Below, in pieces: positions 50,908 to 64,000 of a stretch of 64,000 nt of DNA. The position numbers and the translations under genes are program-made. The notes beneath the pieces are model-generated. The model was not told the DNA's origin, made no database searches, and saw only the letters and a list, made by a program, of their open reading frames with translations. The stretch spans positions 1-64,000 of the forward strand of contig JAQGBZ010000168.1 of assembly GCA_034687125.1 (NCBI GenBank), read 5' to 3'. This DNA is from Neelides folsomi (Eukaryota; Arthropoda; Collembola; Neelipleona; Neelidae). Position 1 is the first letter of the stretch. Every line of letters begins with the position of its first letter.

Positions 50908-53900
50908 AGTTGCATTGGAAATGGTTTAATCAAATTATTATCTGAAATGAAATCAACATGAGAGTAAAGATTTTTAGTTACAAGATAACTATTATTTTCA
51001 ATTGATTATTAGTTTAATATTATTAAATAAATTTAATTTGAATGGGTTTATTTTCCTATTTATTATTTTATTAATAATGTTCAAGTTTTAAAAATATTAA
51101 ATGTATTTAAGATATTGGGTTTCTCATCTTTGGAATTATTTATTTAGAAGCTACTTATGCATTATATGGAATTGAGTATTGGATGAAAGATGAGCTGAAG
51201 TGAGTTAAGGAATTTTGGCCATTATTGGAGAAGTAGTGGTGAGGTTGAAGAGATCCTTTGGGTAAAGAAGGAGAGACGCTTGGAGAGAATCTCACTTTCT
51301 CCCTGGGAAATCGACCTATGTATTTATTTGAAGATTTGGCCTCGGAAGCGGATAATATCCCACTCTAGAGATCCACATTGGAGATAGAAAGAAGGAAACG
51401 GGGAAATTCGGTCATTCTCTTGGGACCCACATGGACAAATGCCCTCTCAGCTTCCCTTCCTCACTCCCCATCAAATTCCAATCGCTTTGCCTTTATTCAC
51501 CTTCCCTTCCTCTCACCCTGAACAACATTGAGATAAATTAAAGAATTACCAACTTACACAAACTTTCCAGACTCTTTCATTTTTAAGCTCAACCAATTTT
51601 CCCTTATTGGTTCAATTTCAATTTATAAATGCTCAAAACTTGTTAACTTTTATAATCCAACCTACTTACCAAATATTATTATACAAGCATCATACACAAA
51701 CTGTTTGTAAAAAGTTATCTTTTCAACTACTTATTATTTTTAATGGGTGTTTTTTATCTTTTTACCTTTATGCTACATAGGATATTTTATCAACAGCATT
51801 TTCTACATTTTTTATATCAGGTTCTATTAAGTATTTTTAATTTGTCTTTGATTTTATTTTGTATTGCATGTTGATTTCAATTCCACAATCTAATTAGCTC
51901 CAAGATTCAACATTATTTTTCTTGTATTTGCACAGATTTGTTATAATTATGTATGTAATTATTAATTATATGCATTATGGTATTAATGAAATAATGGTTA
52001 AAAGTTGATTGAAGTCAACTTGTTTTTATGTTCGTTTTTAATATTCTTCAATTTGGTCTCCCATCATTTAGCCACGGAAATCTCACACTTGATCGAAGAT
52101 TAAAAAGCAAGACCGGAGAATTTAGTCTTAATTATGAATAAATAGGTCATTCCAATGGAATTGTATTTTCCTCGCCTTCACATACAAAGCCAATGGAGGA
52201 AGTTTTATGAGACATTTTATAGAGATTATTAGTAAATTGAGAGTATTTTATTGGGAACATTTGTGGTCGGCAGAAGCGGTTGTATTTCATTCCAACAACA
52301 GTGAAACTCGTTTCCTCTTCCCTATTGCGTGTAAGTGAAGTAATAGTTTTGTGGAGAGTTAAGGCTCTCTTTGTGGACTGGTAAGGGTTCAGTGCAGCAA
52401 TTAGCAGGTAGAGAAACCACTGCTGGAACAACACGCATGGGGGGAGAATGAAGATTGAGATTCTGACAAAGGTTGGATTCGTTGGATCAATTTCGAAGAA
52501 CTCTCAGTTTTTGCCTTTACCTCATTCGACAGTAATCTTTTGAAAGGTTCGGAGCGAATTCACCATTTCGTTCCGTTCCATTGATGAGAAAGAATTTACA
52601 TCATTGTTTGAAGAGTTTATAAGAATGAACATCAACATTCCTTCACCATTTCTTGCTATTATCATTTATCTTTCTTTTTATCAAAGAATCCTCTACGCCA
52701 GATGACCCTTTAATTGGCACAATACATGTAAATACTTCTATAATATAGGATATGTATCTTACTTATGTCATACACGGAAATTCTAAAAAAAATAATCTAA
52801 ATGTTCACAGAACATTTTAAATTAAAAACATCAAAACATTTCATTATTATACGAACTCGTACAAAGTACCATATATTTGTAAAATACATTTTTTGTATTT
52901 ATTGTACTACAACATGTTAATACGACATTGTAAATCTAAATCCACGAGTAAGCTCTAACATGCGTCAATGATTTTTGAAAACAGCTCTAAATCAAAATTC
53001 AATTTAAAATACTATCAATGTTTTATTTATTCGATCAAAAACGTTGATATGTGGAGGATGATGTGGTAAAATATATATTATAAATATATATGATAAGACG
53101 ACGGGTGTTTTGAAACGATTTGGCTGAAATTGGTCTTTTTCCAATTGAATGGCCGAGCGGAAGAGCTTTCTCATTTCTTGAAGTAAAGAACAAAGAGCTG
53201 AGGGCTGGAGGAAGAAATCTTCGCTTTCTCAGCACATTCTCTCCCAGTTCTGTTTCAAAGGCGGATTGTGTGTGAAGTTGGTGAGGGTGGATGAGGGAAT
53301 CCGCAACCTCAGTTTCCTCCCGGCTCTCTCCGAGGGAGTTGAATGAGTTGATGGATGGGGGAATTCTCTTACTTCTTCCGACTTCACCTACCTTTCCTCT
53401 CCTTATTTATCACAAAGTCTCCTCCTCTTCTGCAAGGGCCAGGAGTATAAATTAGAATTTATTTACCCATACACTCCCAGTGTGACCGAAGAACGAGCCG
53501 CGGAAGACGAAAACATTGAGATGGACGGAAGAGAGAAGGAGAAGACAAATTGGACCTCCTATTATACCCAACAAAACTCATATTTGTCATTGTCAGTGTC
53601 AGGAGGAAGAGTGTGGAAGAAGGCGGCCTTGTAGCAATACGCAGATATACGCTTACTTTACTTTGGGAAAACATACACTCACTTTTCTCCTTTTTTATAT
53701 GACTTTCCATTATTGCTTTTCCCCACTCGAAAGAGGAATGCTCTGAAGATGATCTCACAAGCTACTTACATTCCCCCATCTACTCCTTGTCCTTACCAAT
53801 GAAAAAATTAGACAGTTCTCATATTTGATCTTTTCTCCCGGAAATAATTATTTCCACTCCGAGTCAACATATATTTCCCGTCGGGCCCGAGAAGGAAAAA

Positions 53901-54971
53901 TTGTCGACAATCCTTCTTTTCCCCCCTTAAGACAGTTAAGATCTTAAGAGCGATTTACCTCCGATTTTCAAATTAGAGTCCCCAAATCGATTTAACTTGG
54001 GCTGATGAAAAGAATAAAATGGAATTAGATTCCACAAGAGCTAAAACTACCTAAAATCAAGTCAATGGAAAATAATTAAATTGACTTTCTTCAATAAAAA
54101 ATGTCATTAAATTAAACATTTTACATAATTTATGTTAAATTTAAGTATCCGTTGGATTATTTTGTAAACATTGTATTCTATTGTACTCTATTTGTAATAC
54201 TTATGCAAATATTCGCTTTACAGCTCTTTTAAATATACTGTAAAAAATAATTGAAAGTGAAAGATTAAAAGTTTGTTTATTTGAACAACTTGTTTAGCAT
54301 TCTTTTCTTTTCCAACTGACGTCACAGTTAGTTGAACTTGACAGTTCGCGAATGCGATGAATCTATTTAGGTCGAATATACATTGAAATGTGTTAAGAGA
54401 AATTTTCCTAGAATATTTCTTGGAAATAAAAGGGCAATGGGAGCCCTGTCCTCCCTGATGTATTTTATTGGGTGGGGCGTTGAAAGAGAACAAAGGCGAT
54501 TCAGATTTAGATTCACTTTCCTCTCCGAAAGAAAACTGGGAAGAGCACATTACTTTTTATATCCGCCGGCTTATTTTACCTTCCCGTAACTCCACACGTC
54601 AACTTGTATTTATTTCCTAAAATTATGAGTTTTCTTGTGCCCAAAACCGTCTATATGGATTTCTTATACCATACAAAATTTCATGTTTTTTCTTACATTT
54701 TGCCCTCCTTTTTCATGAGGAAAAAATTCAAATTCGCAAAACTTCTCTTTTATTCAATTATTGATTGTCCGCTCAAAAATACGATTGGCTATTATTTCAA
54801 CTAAAATTAAAGTTTCAATTTGTTAAAAATACATTTTTGTCAATTTGTACAACTTATACTTACTTTACTGTGCTAACTTATTGAGTATGAATAAAGCTAA
54901 ACGAGTAAATGATGAAGAGAGTGAAAATGCTTTTTGGATAAACAGCCTATTATAAAACACTGACAATGATA

Positions 54972-54988
54972 ACTTATCCTGGATAAGT
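54972..54988. repeat. 17-bp perfect inverted repeat
   Basis: ACTTATCC-T-GGATAAGT, a perfect dyad around one central base, in AT-rich sequence. It could bind a dimeric factor or be chance. No neighbouring feature helps decide. Confidence 0.7.
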
Positions 54989-57900
54989 AACAATGTGAAA
55001 TGTTTCATTTGAAAGCGCCCATAATGGCAAGACATGGGTGAGCATGACTTTTTTTAAAATATGTATGTATATGGGAAAGTTTGAGAGTTTTTGGGAAAAA
55101 GCCAGGAAAAATTTCAATATTCGTAACAATATTTTAAGACAAGAGGATGATAAATCATTTGATGGTTGAATTATTAAAAATGATGAAGTTGACCTTGTGT
55201 TTTCTCAATTCCCCCATTCAACCAAATTCAAATACCTTACAATAAACAACGTATTGCTTTAACTCTTTAGCCATTTTTAAAGATTGTTAAAGTGCAAGGC
55301 ACAATTTACAAGATTGCATAATTGCAAAATGAAATTAACTTTTTTTGTTTTTGTAGAATTTTTTCTGGTGAAATTACTAATGAGGTTAATTTGATTTATC
55401 AAATCAGCATATTATCAAAATCCAAAATACAAGGAGCAAAGTAAGGAAAAAATCAGAACTTTTAATTAAAGCCTCTGTACCTTATCTATTTATTATTATG
55501 AGTTCATTTTTTCAACACCAAGCCAAGATTAATTTTGAGTAGGGAAAATTTGATTTTTTCTCCTTCTTCATTTGGATATACAGATATACAAATTCTAGAT
55601 AAAGTGTGGTGAAGAGAGTGGCTGGAAGCAACGGAGATTCCTATCAAGATTCAACCCCATTGATGAGAACGAATCTACATATGAGGAACATTAACATTCC
55701 TTCCCCAATTCTTTTCCCTTCCCATCAAAGTCCCAGTAATTTCAATCAGAGTCTCTTCCTCGGATGTGTCTTAAATTTAACACAAAAGGCTTATTATTCA
55801 ACTACCTTCAACCCTTTCCTCCTTATATTCAATTTCCTTTGACTTGGTCCGTATTGAGAAACCCTTTGAATGTCAAACCTTTAAAGCTTAAAAACCCATG
55901 GAGGAATAATAAGGCCGAAGGTACAATAGTATTTGTATGGTAATTATCTTCATCAACATGTGAGTACGCACAGAGAAGAAACAAACAAAGAATTCACTTC
56001 TACTAGTTGTTTGAGAACGAGCTACGCATCTGTGTATACAAATCCACTGGGTATAAACCTGAAAGGCTTCCTCATCTCGTCGAGTCAAGCCTGTACTAAT
56101 CGTTGTAAAGTGATTTTTATCGATAGAAGCAGGGAGCTTATCAAACTCATTTAAAATAACTCTCGAATCAATAGAATCTCCATCTGAGAAGAGCCAGGGA
56201 GGGCCAATAAATGTAAGTGGATGTGTATGTAGTGGAGGAGATAAACTTCCAACCGACTCCCTGACCCTCCACCAGACTTACAAGAAGTTGAGAAACTCAA
56301 AGCCCAGTTTTTTAGATTTTGGATGCCGCTAGTCGAAGACCTTAAGAACGTACGCCGGGTAGATGGGCGACTTCTATCCATTGGGTGCTTAAGTTCCCTG
56401 GCGCAATTTATTACTTAATAAATAAGTTAAAGATCCCAAAGGGCTTAAACTCGAAGGGTGAAGGAAGGCCCCACTTAAACCCTCGCTTCCCCACTTAACT
56501 TCGACTGAGGTTATAAACGAAGGAACATAGGAGAATTCAAAAAATGTGGCCGCATTGAATCTTCAATTTCTTCTAAGGAATTTAAGGGAAAATGGGAAAT
56601 ATTTACAAGAACTGACTTTTGGGTGCATTGGTATACCCAGTAATGTCTATATGTAAAGTGCATCTTGGGAGTTTTCAATGTTTAAAGAAAAGAATTGAAG
56701 CAGAGGTGAGAGAAAGTGAATAAGCATTTTATAGGTTTGCGGGTTAAAAGTGAGAATTTTAAGGGTTTCGTTTGAAGAAGGGAAAATTAAACGCATTAGA
56801 CGTCCCGTTCAAATGAGCAATACAAATATCCCGGTGAGGTGATGTAAACTAAATGGGGAACTGATTAAGATTAAGATGAACTGACATACCAAAGTCTATT
56901 GAATTTCTCCTAATCTTTCAAACCCTTCTCATACAAATACGAAGGGTTCTGTATAAGAAATTCCTATACATTACGTCTCTGACTCTTTCCTTATATTTAA
57001 TGGTATTTAGTCTGTTTAAAATACTTATAATGTTATATCCACGCAATTGATAGTAATGATTGAGTTCAGTATATTATGTACATTGGGTTAGTATCTTATT
57101 GTTAACTTGTCTATATAATTCTTATATAGTATACTGAATGTTAAAGTCATTTGAAATGACTTGGTATAATGAGTGTATTGAAGATATACATCTAAATATT
57201 CAGAGTGCATTTGGTTTATCAGGATCAATCTCCCATGTTCCTAATAGCGGAATTAAATCCCCCATGGTTTGAGATATGCTCACATTATAATAAACACGAT
57301 GTATCAATGCCTAGATGAGTTCCATATGTAATCAATGCGGGTAATCATATAACAATAATAGGTTTGTAAGTACACAGATACATGGTCCAATTTAAAATAT
57401 TAAAGGGTCGGGAATGAAAATTACTCTGTACGTAGTACGTATACATATTTATGCACGTTTGAATTTAGCCACAGGCATATTGGATTTGATATGGAAAACA
57501 CATGAAGTTTGGTCCCTTATTGCTATTGCTGTGAAGAAGTATGGATTTCCCTTGAAATATGTGGAGTAATGTTTGAAGTATTTGTATGTTTGAAATATGT
57601 ATTAGATAGTAAGGGTACGAAGGGCATGCGAGGAATGAAGGATAGCTGTCTGAGATTCTCACATGTGAAGGGATCCCTCAAGGAGCCTTCGGCTCCCAAA
57701 CCCAATTAAGCCCAGGATCTGGAGAGGGACGAGGGTTGGGAATGGGAAAGAAATGAAAACCCTTGGGCGGAGTAGTTTGGCCCTCGAGGGATGGTAGCTG
57801 AAGAGTCTCCCTTACCACCTTCCCTTTATTATTCAAATGTCTCCCTGGGGCGAGTGGAATTCTTGGGCTCTGACTCCTCACAAATACCTAATACACACAC

Positions 57901-58410
57901 AGGCACGCATATCCATGTACCTATGTATTGAGTATAGTTATACAGATCCCCAGACTCATCCTATTTTTTACACATCTCCTCCCAAGAACACATGAGAGAT
58001 CTCTTGGAGAGGAGTGAGCCTATTATTATTACGTCGTCCCCACTCGAGAGCATTTTGTGAGGAGCCCTGGGTATACAAGTAGTAATACCTCCATGTGCTT
58101 CCTCGAGGTCGGATGGGAGAGACTTGCCCCCCATGTTCGGAAAAATCTCTCTCCTTCAAACTCCCCACTCGGCCTCACTCGCCACTCGAACCACAGTCGT
58201 AGTTTAGAAGTGTGGCTGGAGACAGTCACAAGAAATTAATTTCACATCACTTTGTGTCAACTTAATATCTCCCACGCGGATTTATTTAGCCGGCAATTTC
58301 CCCCGCCGGTTCCCGGAACTTCCTTCCCAACTCTCCCACGCCACTCGACCGCTTTTGGAATTCCGAATTCTAAAAAGCCGGGAAGAACCGAAAACGCATA
58401 TCCTTTTACT

Positions 58411-58440
58411 AAAACGGTTCAAAACAGTTCAAAACGGTTC
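58411..58440. repeat. Three tandem 10-bp units
   Basis: AAAACGGTTC, AAAACAGTTC, AAAACGGTTC in direct succession. The two outer copies are identical and the middle one has a single change. It sits at the right end of a G+C-richer island (about 57600-58460). Confidence 0.9.
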
Positions 58441-61400
58441 AGAATGGGAAGATAAAGGCAAATCAATTTAATATTCTTGTTCCCATTTGGAGTTTACAGA
58501 TATTTTGACAATTGGTACGTGTTGAGAAAATAAGTGCTTTGGGTTGGTTGAAGTTTTGAACTGATTTCTGTGTGGGTTGACAAAAGTTTCAATTTCAGCT
58601 CAAACCCTTTAAGGAATGTTCCCCTTGTTTTGATTGGAATTATTTAAAGGAGCTTTCGGTGGAATGTGAAGAGTAAACAAAAATGAGAAACTGAGAGAGG
58701 CGATGAGAGAGCCGCATCGGAACCTTCTACTCATTTAACAAACTCATTTAATTTCAAATCAACCTCATGTTGACTTTCCGCCTTATCGACTCAAATTCTT
58801 CAGTGTCAGTGAAGTTCTAGTGCTTGGTATTGACTCTTTATCAACTTAATATATTGAGACATAAGTTTTCAAGATTAAATTGTAGGAGTTTCCCATTTCA
58901 ATTAACACATACAAAACACTCAATGAATCAAACCTAAGCTTCTAAATACTAAATTTTAATACTTGAACAAAAGTTTATTTAATTTACCTAAGCAAGTTTA
59001 CAATTCCATAAAAGTGAAATTGGACCAAAACGTCCCAGGACACAAATAATTAAAAGGTAAAATTTTCACTTTTAAATTTCCAAACTTGGCCGCATTTTGC
59101 ATAAAGGTGGTGCATAAATAAAAGTTGAAGGTTAATTTTAAACATCGGATGAGAAAACAGTTTCAAATGCAATTAAAGTGCATTGATAAACTTTTTGTAG
59201 CGACTTTCGCGTCTCAGAATTAGTAATTAAAATGGAGTAATAGGGGAATAAGAGAGACTGGAGGATCTCAATTAGGGAAATTCTTTGTTTCTTTATTGTT
59301 ATCTTGGGAGTTCTATCCTTCTTCCTTTATTCACCATTATTACACAATTAGAGTAGAGGAGAAGTTTGGTAAGTGGCCATTACTGCCAAGTGTTCCAAAG
59401 GCCAAGACGGAAGAAATGCCGTAAAATGAAGGAAATTTAAAAAAAGTCCCGTGAAAACGTGAAGTGAAGAAATACGGCCGAACCTTGAGAACTCAAAGTG
59501 TCAAAAAGGAAATCACTTTCCGATTATCCACGGCCGCCCCTTTACACTCAAATCCCATTTATACTTAAAAATTCTTAATAAGTGTCTCGGACTATACCGG
59601 GAATGGGATATTTAGTAACAGTAAGTTCTAGATATAAATACATAGCTGGTATTTTTTCCTTTTTCTCGAGGCGGCAGTTAAATATAATGCACGGATATCC
59701 CGACACTTGCCTTTATTTCCTTCATTTCTCCCAAACAATGCATTAGGTTCCTGAAGGTAGGAAACTGAAGAAAATACAAATTTATCCATCATTTTTTACA
59801 AATGGTCGTAAAAAGTCTGAGACTCCTCTTCTCTTATGTAATTCTCTTATGTACATTGACTAACCCTCTTGAGAGAGGAAGAAGGGAAATTGATGTGTAC
59901 AAATGTATTAGTTTATAAAGAGCTTCTGGCCTCTTCACCCTATGGGGATTTAAACTTCGCTCATATCTATTTTATTTATACTCCACACACACTCTTTAAA
60001 AACGAATCTCGAGTTAATTGTAAAGTTTTTTCCCCTTAAATCGACTTGAGGGAATTGGCCATCTCTTGAAAAAGATCCTCGAGGTCCTTTTATAGGCGAC
60101 GTGTGTGTAACTGTGTACATATGGGAAGTTTGAGTTGTGGTCTAAAGAAGGTCATTACTTTGATTTCTGAAAGGTGTCTGTCTCCTACGCCGCCTTGGAG
60201 TCTCCTTCATGGAGAGTTCCCAAAAATCCATGCAAGTCATACAACACACTTTCCTCATCTTCCTGTGCCCTCGATGCTAATCTCTCCCCGACCCCTTAGG
60301 AGCGTAAATTTTAAAATATTTATTCAGCCCATATGGGGACTATCAAAAGATTCGAGCTTTCTCTCTCACAGAGCAGATGGGCATAATGCACCGACTCCTT
60401 AAAGCCCTTCTCCAAGGGAGTAATAATAATCATGAAAGGACCTTATGGAAAGTTATTATGCAGGCATATAAACACAATAAGCATATTCACAATACATATT
60501 CTGGAGAATATACCGCTAGTAGCTATATGCGATTATTAGTAGTGAGTAAGGGCCCCCATGGTTCCTTCAATTCCCTCAGAGGATATTTCTTCAGAGGACG
60601 TGTTTGTAAAAGGGGAAGTCGTGACTCTTCCTTCGATGGACATTCCTTCCCCTTTTCCCTCCACTTGTTGTAGAGGTGAGTGGAGAAGCATGGTCAATTT
60701 GAATAGGTGGAGAGATAAGACCAACTTTATGACCGGTATTTTGTACCAAGGAGTTGTCTTACAAAGTGCCTTAGACTTCTACTTCTCAAATCTACCGATA
60801 CTTCATACCTTCCCAACCTTCTCCGACCATATGACCCGTAAACGAAAAGAGACTCGTTTAGGCCTCCATTATACGACTCCACTTCAACCTCGCACGTAAA
60901 AGCTAAATATTCAAAAGTCATCGATTATTCAATTTGTCCACGGCTAATGGAGCAAAGACGACGATCCATTCACGTTCCCAAAACCAATGGTCGAAAGTAC
61001 AGGGAGAATAAAGCTAAAGGAAGCATAGAATCTTCAAAGAGGGATTTGACGATTCAACTTCCTTCGCCCTCCACAACACCAAATCTCTCATTAAGGAGGA
61101 AATGGGAATTAGGGATTAGGAACACTTGGACGTGTCAAGGCATCCTTGGAGGAAATTAATATCTTGAGGCTACGATAAAGCCATAAAGTAGAAACTCTGG
61201 AGACACATCACACAAAAGTCCATCCACTTCCCAATATAATAAACTGTTTATCACTACTTCTCTGTATAAGTTTTCCAAATGCAATTTTGATCCCATTCGT
61301 AACAAATTATAACACGTAAACCATTTAACGTTCTTATTTTAAGCCATTAATTACGCTTTTAACCTTTGACCTTTGAGAGTTTCTTCTATTTGTACTTGTA

Positions 61401-64000
61401 TTACTTTAGATTAACTTGTAACTTATATCTTAAACAGCGAAATTTCTTATACAGCGAGATTAATTGAAAATATCATATTAATTTATTTCTTACTTATGGT
61501 CAGTACGCAATTCATCATTGAATGAGAATTACTATTAATTGAGTTCCACGACTAATTGCTTATTAATCATTTTTGTTCGTATGTGTTTGTAACCACCCAG
61601 AGATACCGTAATACTAATTATAATGTAATTATAATACGGAATTCTCTCCCTTGGACTACGATTATGATTAGGAAGGATCAAATCAATCTCATCTTAATAA
61701 GTTTTAAGCTCTGAAACACAGAAAGGAATTTGATGAATGACAAATATGAAAATCCTTTTATTGCTCTATAGTTTATACTATTCAGCTATTCGCTCTGAGC
61801 TTTGGAGAACCAATTAATATTTTCTTGTGAGAGGAAGACAATGAATAAAATAATCCTTAATATACTATAAACACTAGAAGTAAAATTTGACAATCAATGT
61901 ATTAATTTGAGTTATTTTCACACTCAAAGAATATTTTAAGAGATTAAGTTCTGAATGAAGTTCATTGACTACTAATTGTAAATGTAAAAGCGTTATACTA
62001 CCGTAGTTGTAGCATATGGATTAAAATTTAATTCACGTAATATTACTTTATAAATCAAAGTTTGTTAATACTGATTTGACTATTGTATATTAAATATTTA
62101 TGAATAGAGAACAATGCTCATTTTAAGCTCATTAAATAATGCAATTTCAATTATTCAATCCGTCTATTTATGTTTGGTAGTAAGAATTCTACTTATTGTT
62201 AAACATTTACTATGCATTAATATGTATAATCTTAAAGATAATAATTTGTTAATGTTAATTCCAATTCCTCATTAATCCTCTTGAATAGAAAGGCTAAAGG
62301 GTGGGATTGGGAATTAGAATCATTGTGACAGAAGGAGGAAGTGGACATGAATAATAATAATAGTAATATTATTATCCTCCCATTTCAAATTATCTTCTCC
62401 TCACTTCTCTTTGGATCAAAGGTGAGTCGGGAAATGCGTATTACCTTAATAGCTTTTTCAGATCTCTGTGGCGTGAGAATATGTTAATTGCGCACCATGA
62501 GTTCTCCTTCGTCCCAAATAAAATCCTCAACATTCTGTTTACCCCAGGAGAGATATTTATTCAGTACATGGGAATTTGAGAATCTCTCCGATGTGCCTTA
62601 ATTTTAATTTACCAAGCCTCTTCTATTCAATTTCTTCTCTATGGGCTTAAAGGATAATAAATAATGGGAGAAAGGTGACAAGGATCTTTATAGCATTTTA
62701 ACTCTTTCGTGAGAAATAGTGAAAAACCAAGTGAAGAATCTTCCTTTAAAAAATGACTTTCATGGACCAACCCAATTACCTGCCATTCACTCACATGAAA
62801 AATTTGTGGAAAACTTTCTTATTCAAACAAAATATTTAGATAGGCTCTCTCTGTATAATCATTCCTCATTTACCCCCAACAATTAAAAATGTGAAAACTT
62901 TTAATATGAGAATTGTTGGAGGAAACTAAAAATTATTTTTTTGATTTACCGTATATGCAAATATTCATGTTTGGATAGAAGTTATATGTAAAGATACTTT
63001 ACAAATGTATAGTATACAGTACATGTTTTTTTGGCTTTCTAAAGATCCAAACATCGTCATTAAATATTGAATTAAATATGAACCATATTATTAAGACAGT
63101 TCATGTTTGTAATTTTTGAAGCGTACATTGACATTTGAACGGGTTAAAGAAAAACTTGAGTTTGAGAAACTCAATTAATTACCTCGTTCGAATCACTGAA
63201 GTAAAATGTAAAAGGATTTCAATTTTACAACGTCTATTCAACTCAAGTCCTATTTCATGTAAATTTTATTATACAACACATTGAGCCTTAAATCTACTTA
63301 CTTGCATTTAAGTTATGTGTTATGTATATCTCTACAATAAAGATAATAGACAGGAGAGACTATGCATGAGCAATCATTGTATTAATTTGGATTATGCCAA
63401 CGAATCGTGTGTGTGAACTCCGTGTGAAACTTAAGCAGAAATTTTTTTAGTTCAATTTTACAAGGTGAAAATGAGTTAAATTGTATTCTCGAATTTGTTC
63501 TAAAGGTAAAAGATAAATATCAGCATAATGACAGAAAATTGAATGAAGACTCATGTTTAACAAGTTTTGAAATTTAATAACGATGTGCCTACAAGTCAAA
63601 ATCGATGAAATATTTTATAAGTAAAAGTTTAATATAACATTTGCAAGGGATTTGGGCAAGAACGCCTCTTCATTTCGTGATTTTCATTGGATCATGAAAA
63701 ATCATGAAAATTTGAGATTTCCAATAAATTGAAAATCTTGCTAAATGACTTTCACTCGATGACAAGGGAAATATGGTTTCAGAACCATTTGAGGTCATTT
63801 ATATTTTGAAATGATTCCCGTCCCTAATGATACTGCCCAAAACTTGGGATCCTCATGGATCTCACAAATTCATAAATTGAGCTGAGAGGGAGGATGAGAG
63901 GCATTTGTGGGCTGGTTGGATAATAAGTGGGGAGAGGCCAAGCCGATATATTATCAATAAATAACCAGAGTCTTCGGAATAGTTAAACATTTTATAGGCA

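Larger units (their letters stand above)
50908..64000. other. Non-coding stretch to the right edge, with unassigned exon-like islands
   Basis: No gene I can support in 13 kb. G+C-richer islands lie near 53100-53760, 54400-54590, 56200-56520, 57600-58460 and 60100-61160. Some contain frames of 60-113 codons. The two most exon-like, 53481-53630 plus and the frame cluster at 60103-61159 plus, are reported as findings. The rest is AT-rich with short simple repeats. No transposon ends, tRNA-like B box or rRNA sequence was seen. Confidence 0.45.

Overview
This is an AT-rich eukaryotic window (about one third G+C by eye) with very low gene density, long introns and scattered Tc1/mariner-type transposon copies. 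The one gene I can name belongs to the arthropod Dpr family (neuronal immunoglobulin-domain cell-surface proteins). Together with the mariner load and base composition this suggests an arthropod, quite possibly a copepod such as a sea louse. The species guess is inference from style; no diagnostic locus is present.

Layout. 1-1.7 kb: two tiny mariner-type MITEs side by side, one of them a near-perfect hairpin. 8.1-16.9 kb, minus strand: two coding exons of a dpr gene, a signal-peptide/Ig1-start exon (16641-16847) and an Ig1-completing exon (8118-8325), joined in phase 0 across an 8.3-kb intron. The second Ig domain is not found in the remaining 8.1 kb, so the gene continues past the left edge, and its 5' end lies somewhere to the right. 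17-38 kb: no gene I can support, only weak exon-like stretches. 38.3-38.9 kb, minus strand: a compact two-exon reading frame of 165 residues that I do not recognise, with a clean 101-bp phase-0 GT-AG intron.

40.8-46.5 kb is a transposon cluster. It holds an internally deleted mariner that keeps an open DNA-binding/C-terminal frame. Next is a hAT-type non-autonomous element with an intact 8-bp target duplication, into which a Tc1/mariner-IS630 element with ~60-bp inverted repeats and a decayed DDE transposase has inserted. Last is a full-length but broken mariner of the same family as the first. 50.1-50.9 kb: an orphan acidic reading frame lies just downstream (minus strand) of an array of five copies of a 16-bp near-palindrome. 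51-64 kb: no supported gene, apart from exon-like stretches near 53.5 and 60.1-61.2 kb.

The genes do not form a visible system. The dpr product would act at neuronal surfaces by binding DIP partners, the orphan 165-residue gene has no assigned role, and the rest is mobile DNA. I saw no convincing new multi-gene system. The best leads are the palindrome array with its adjacent orphan frame, the orphan two-exon gene, the nested transposon and the deletion-derivative mariner that still encodes an open frame.
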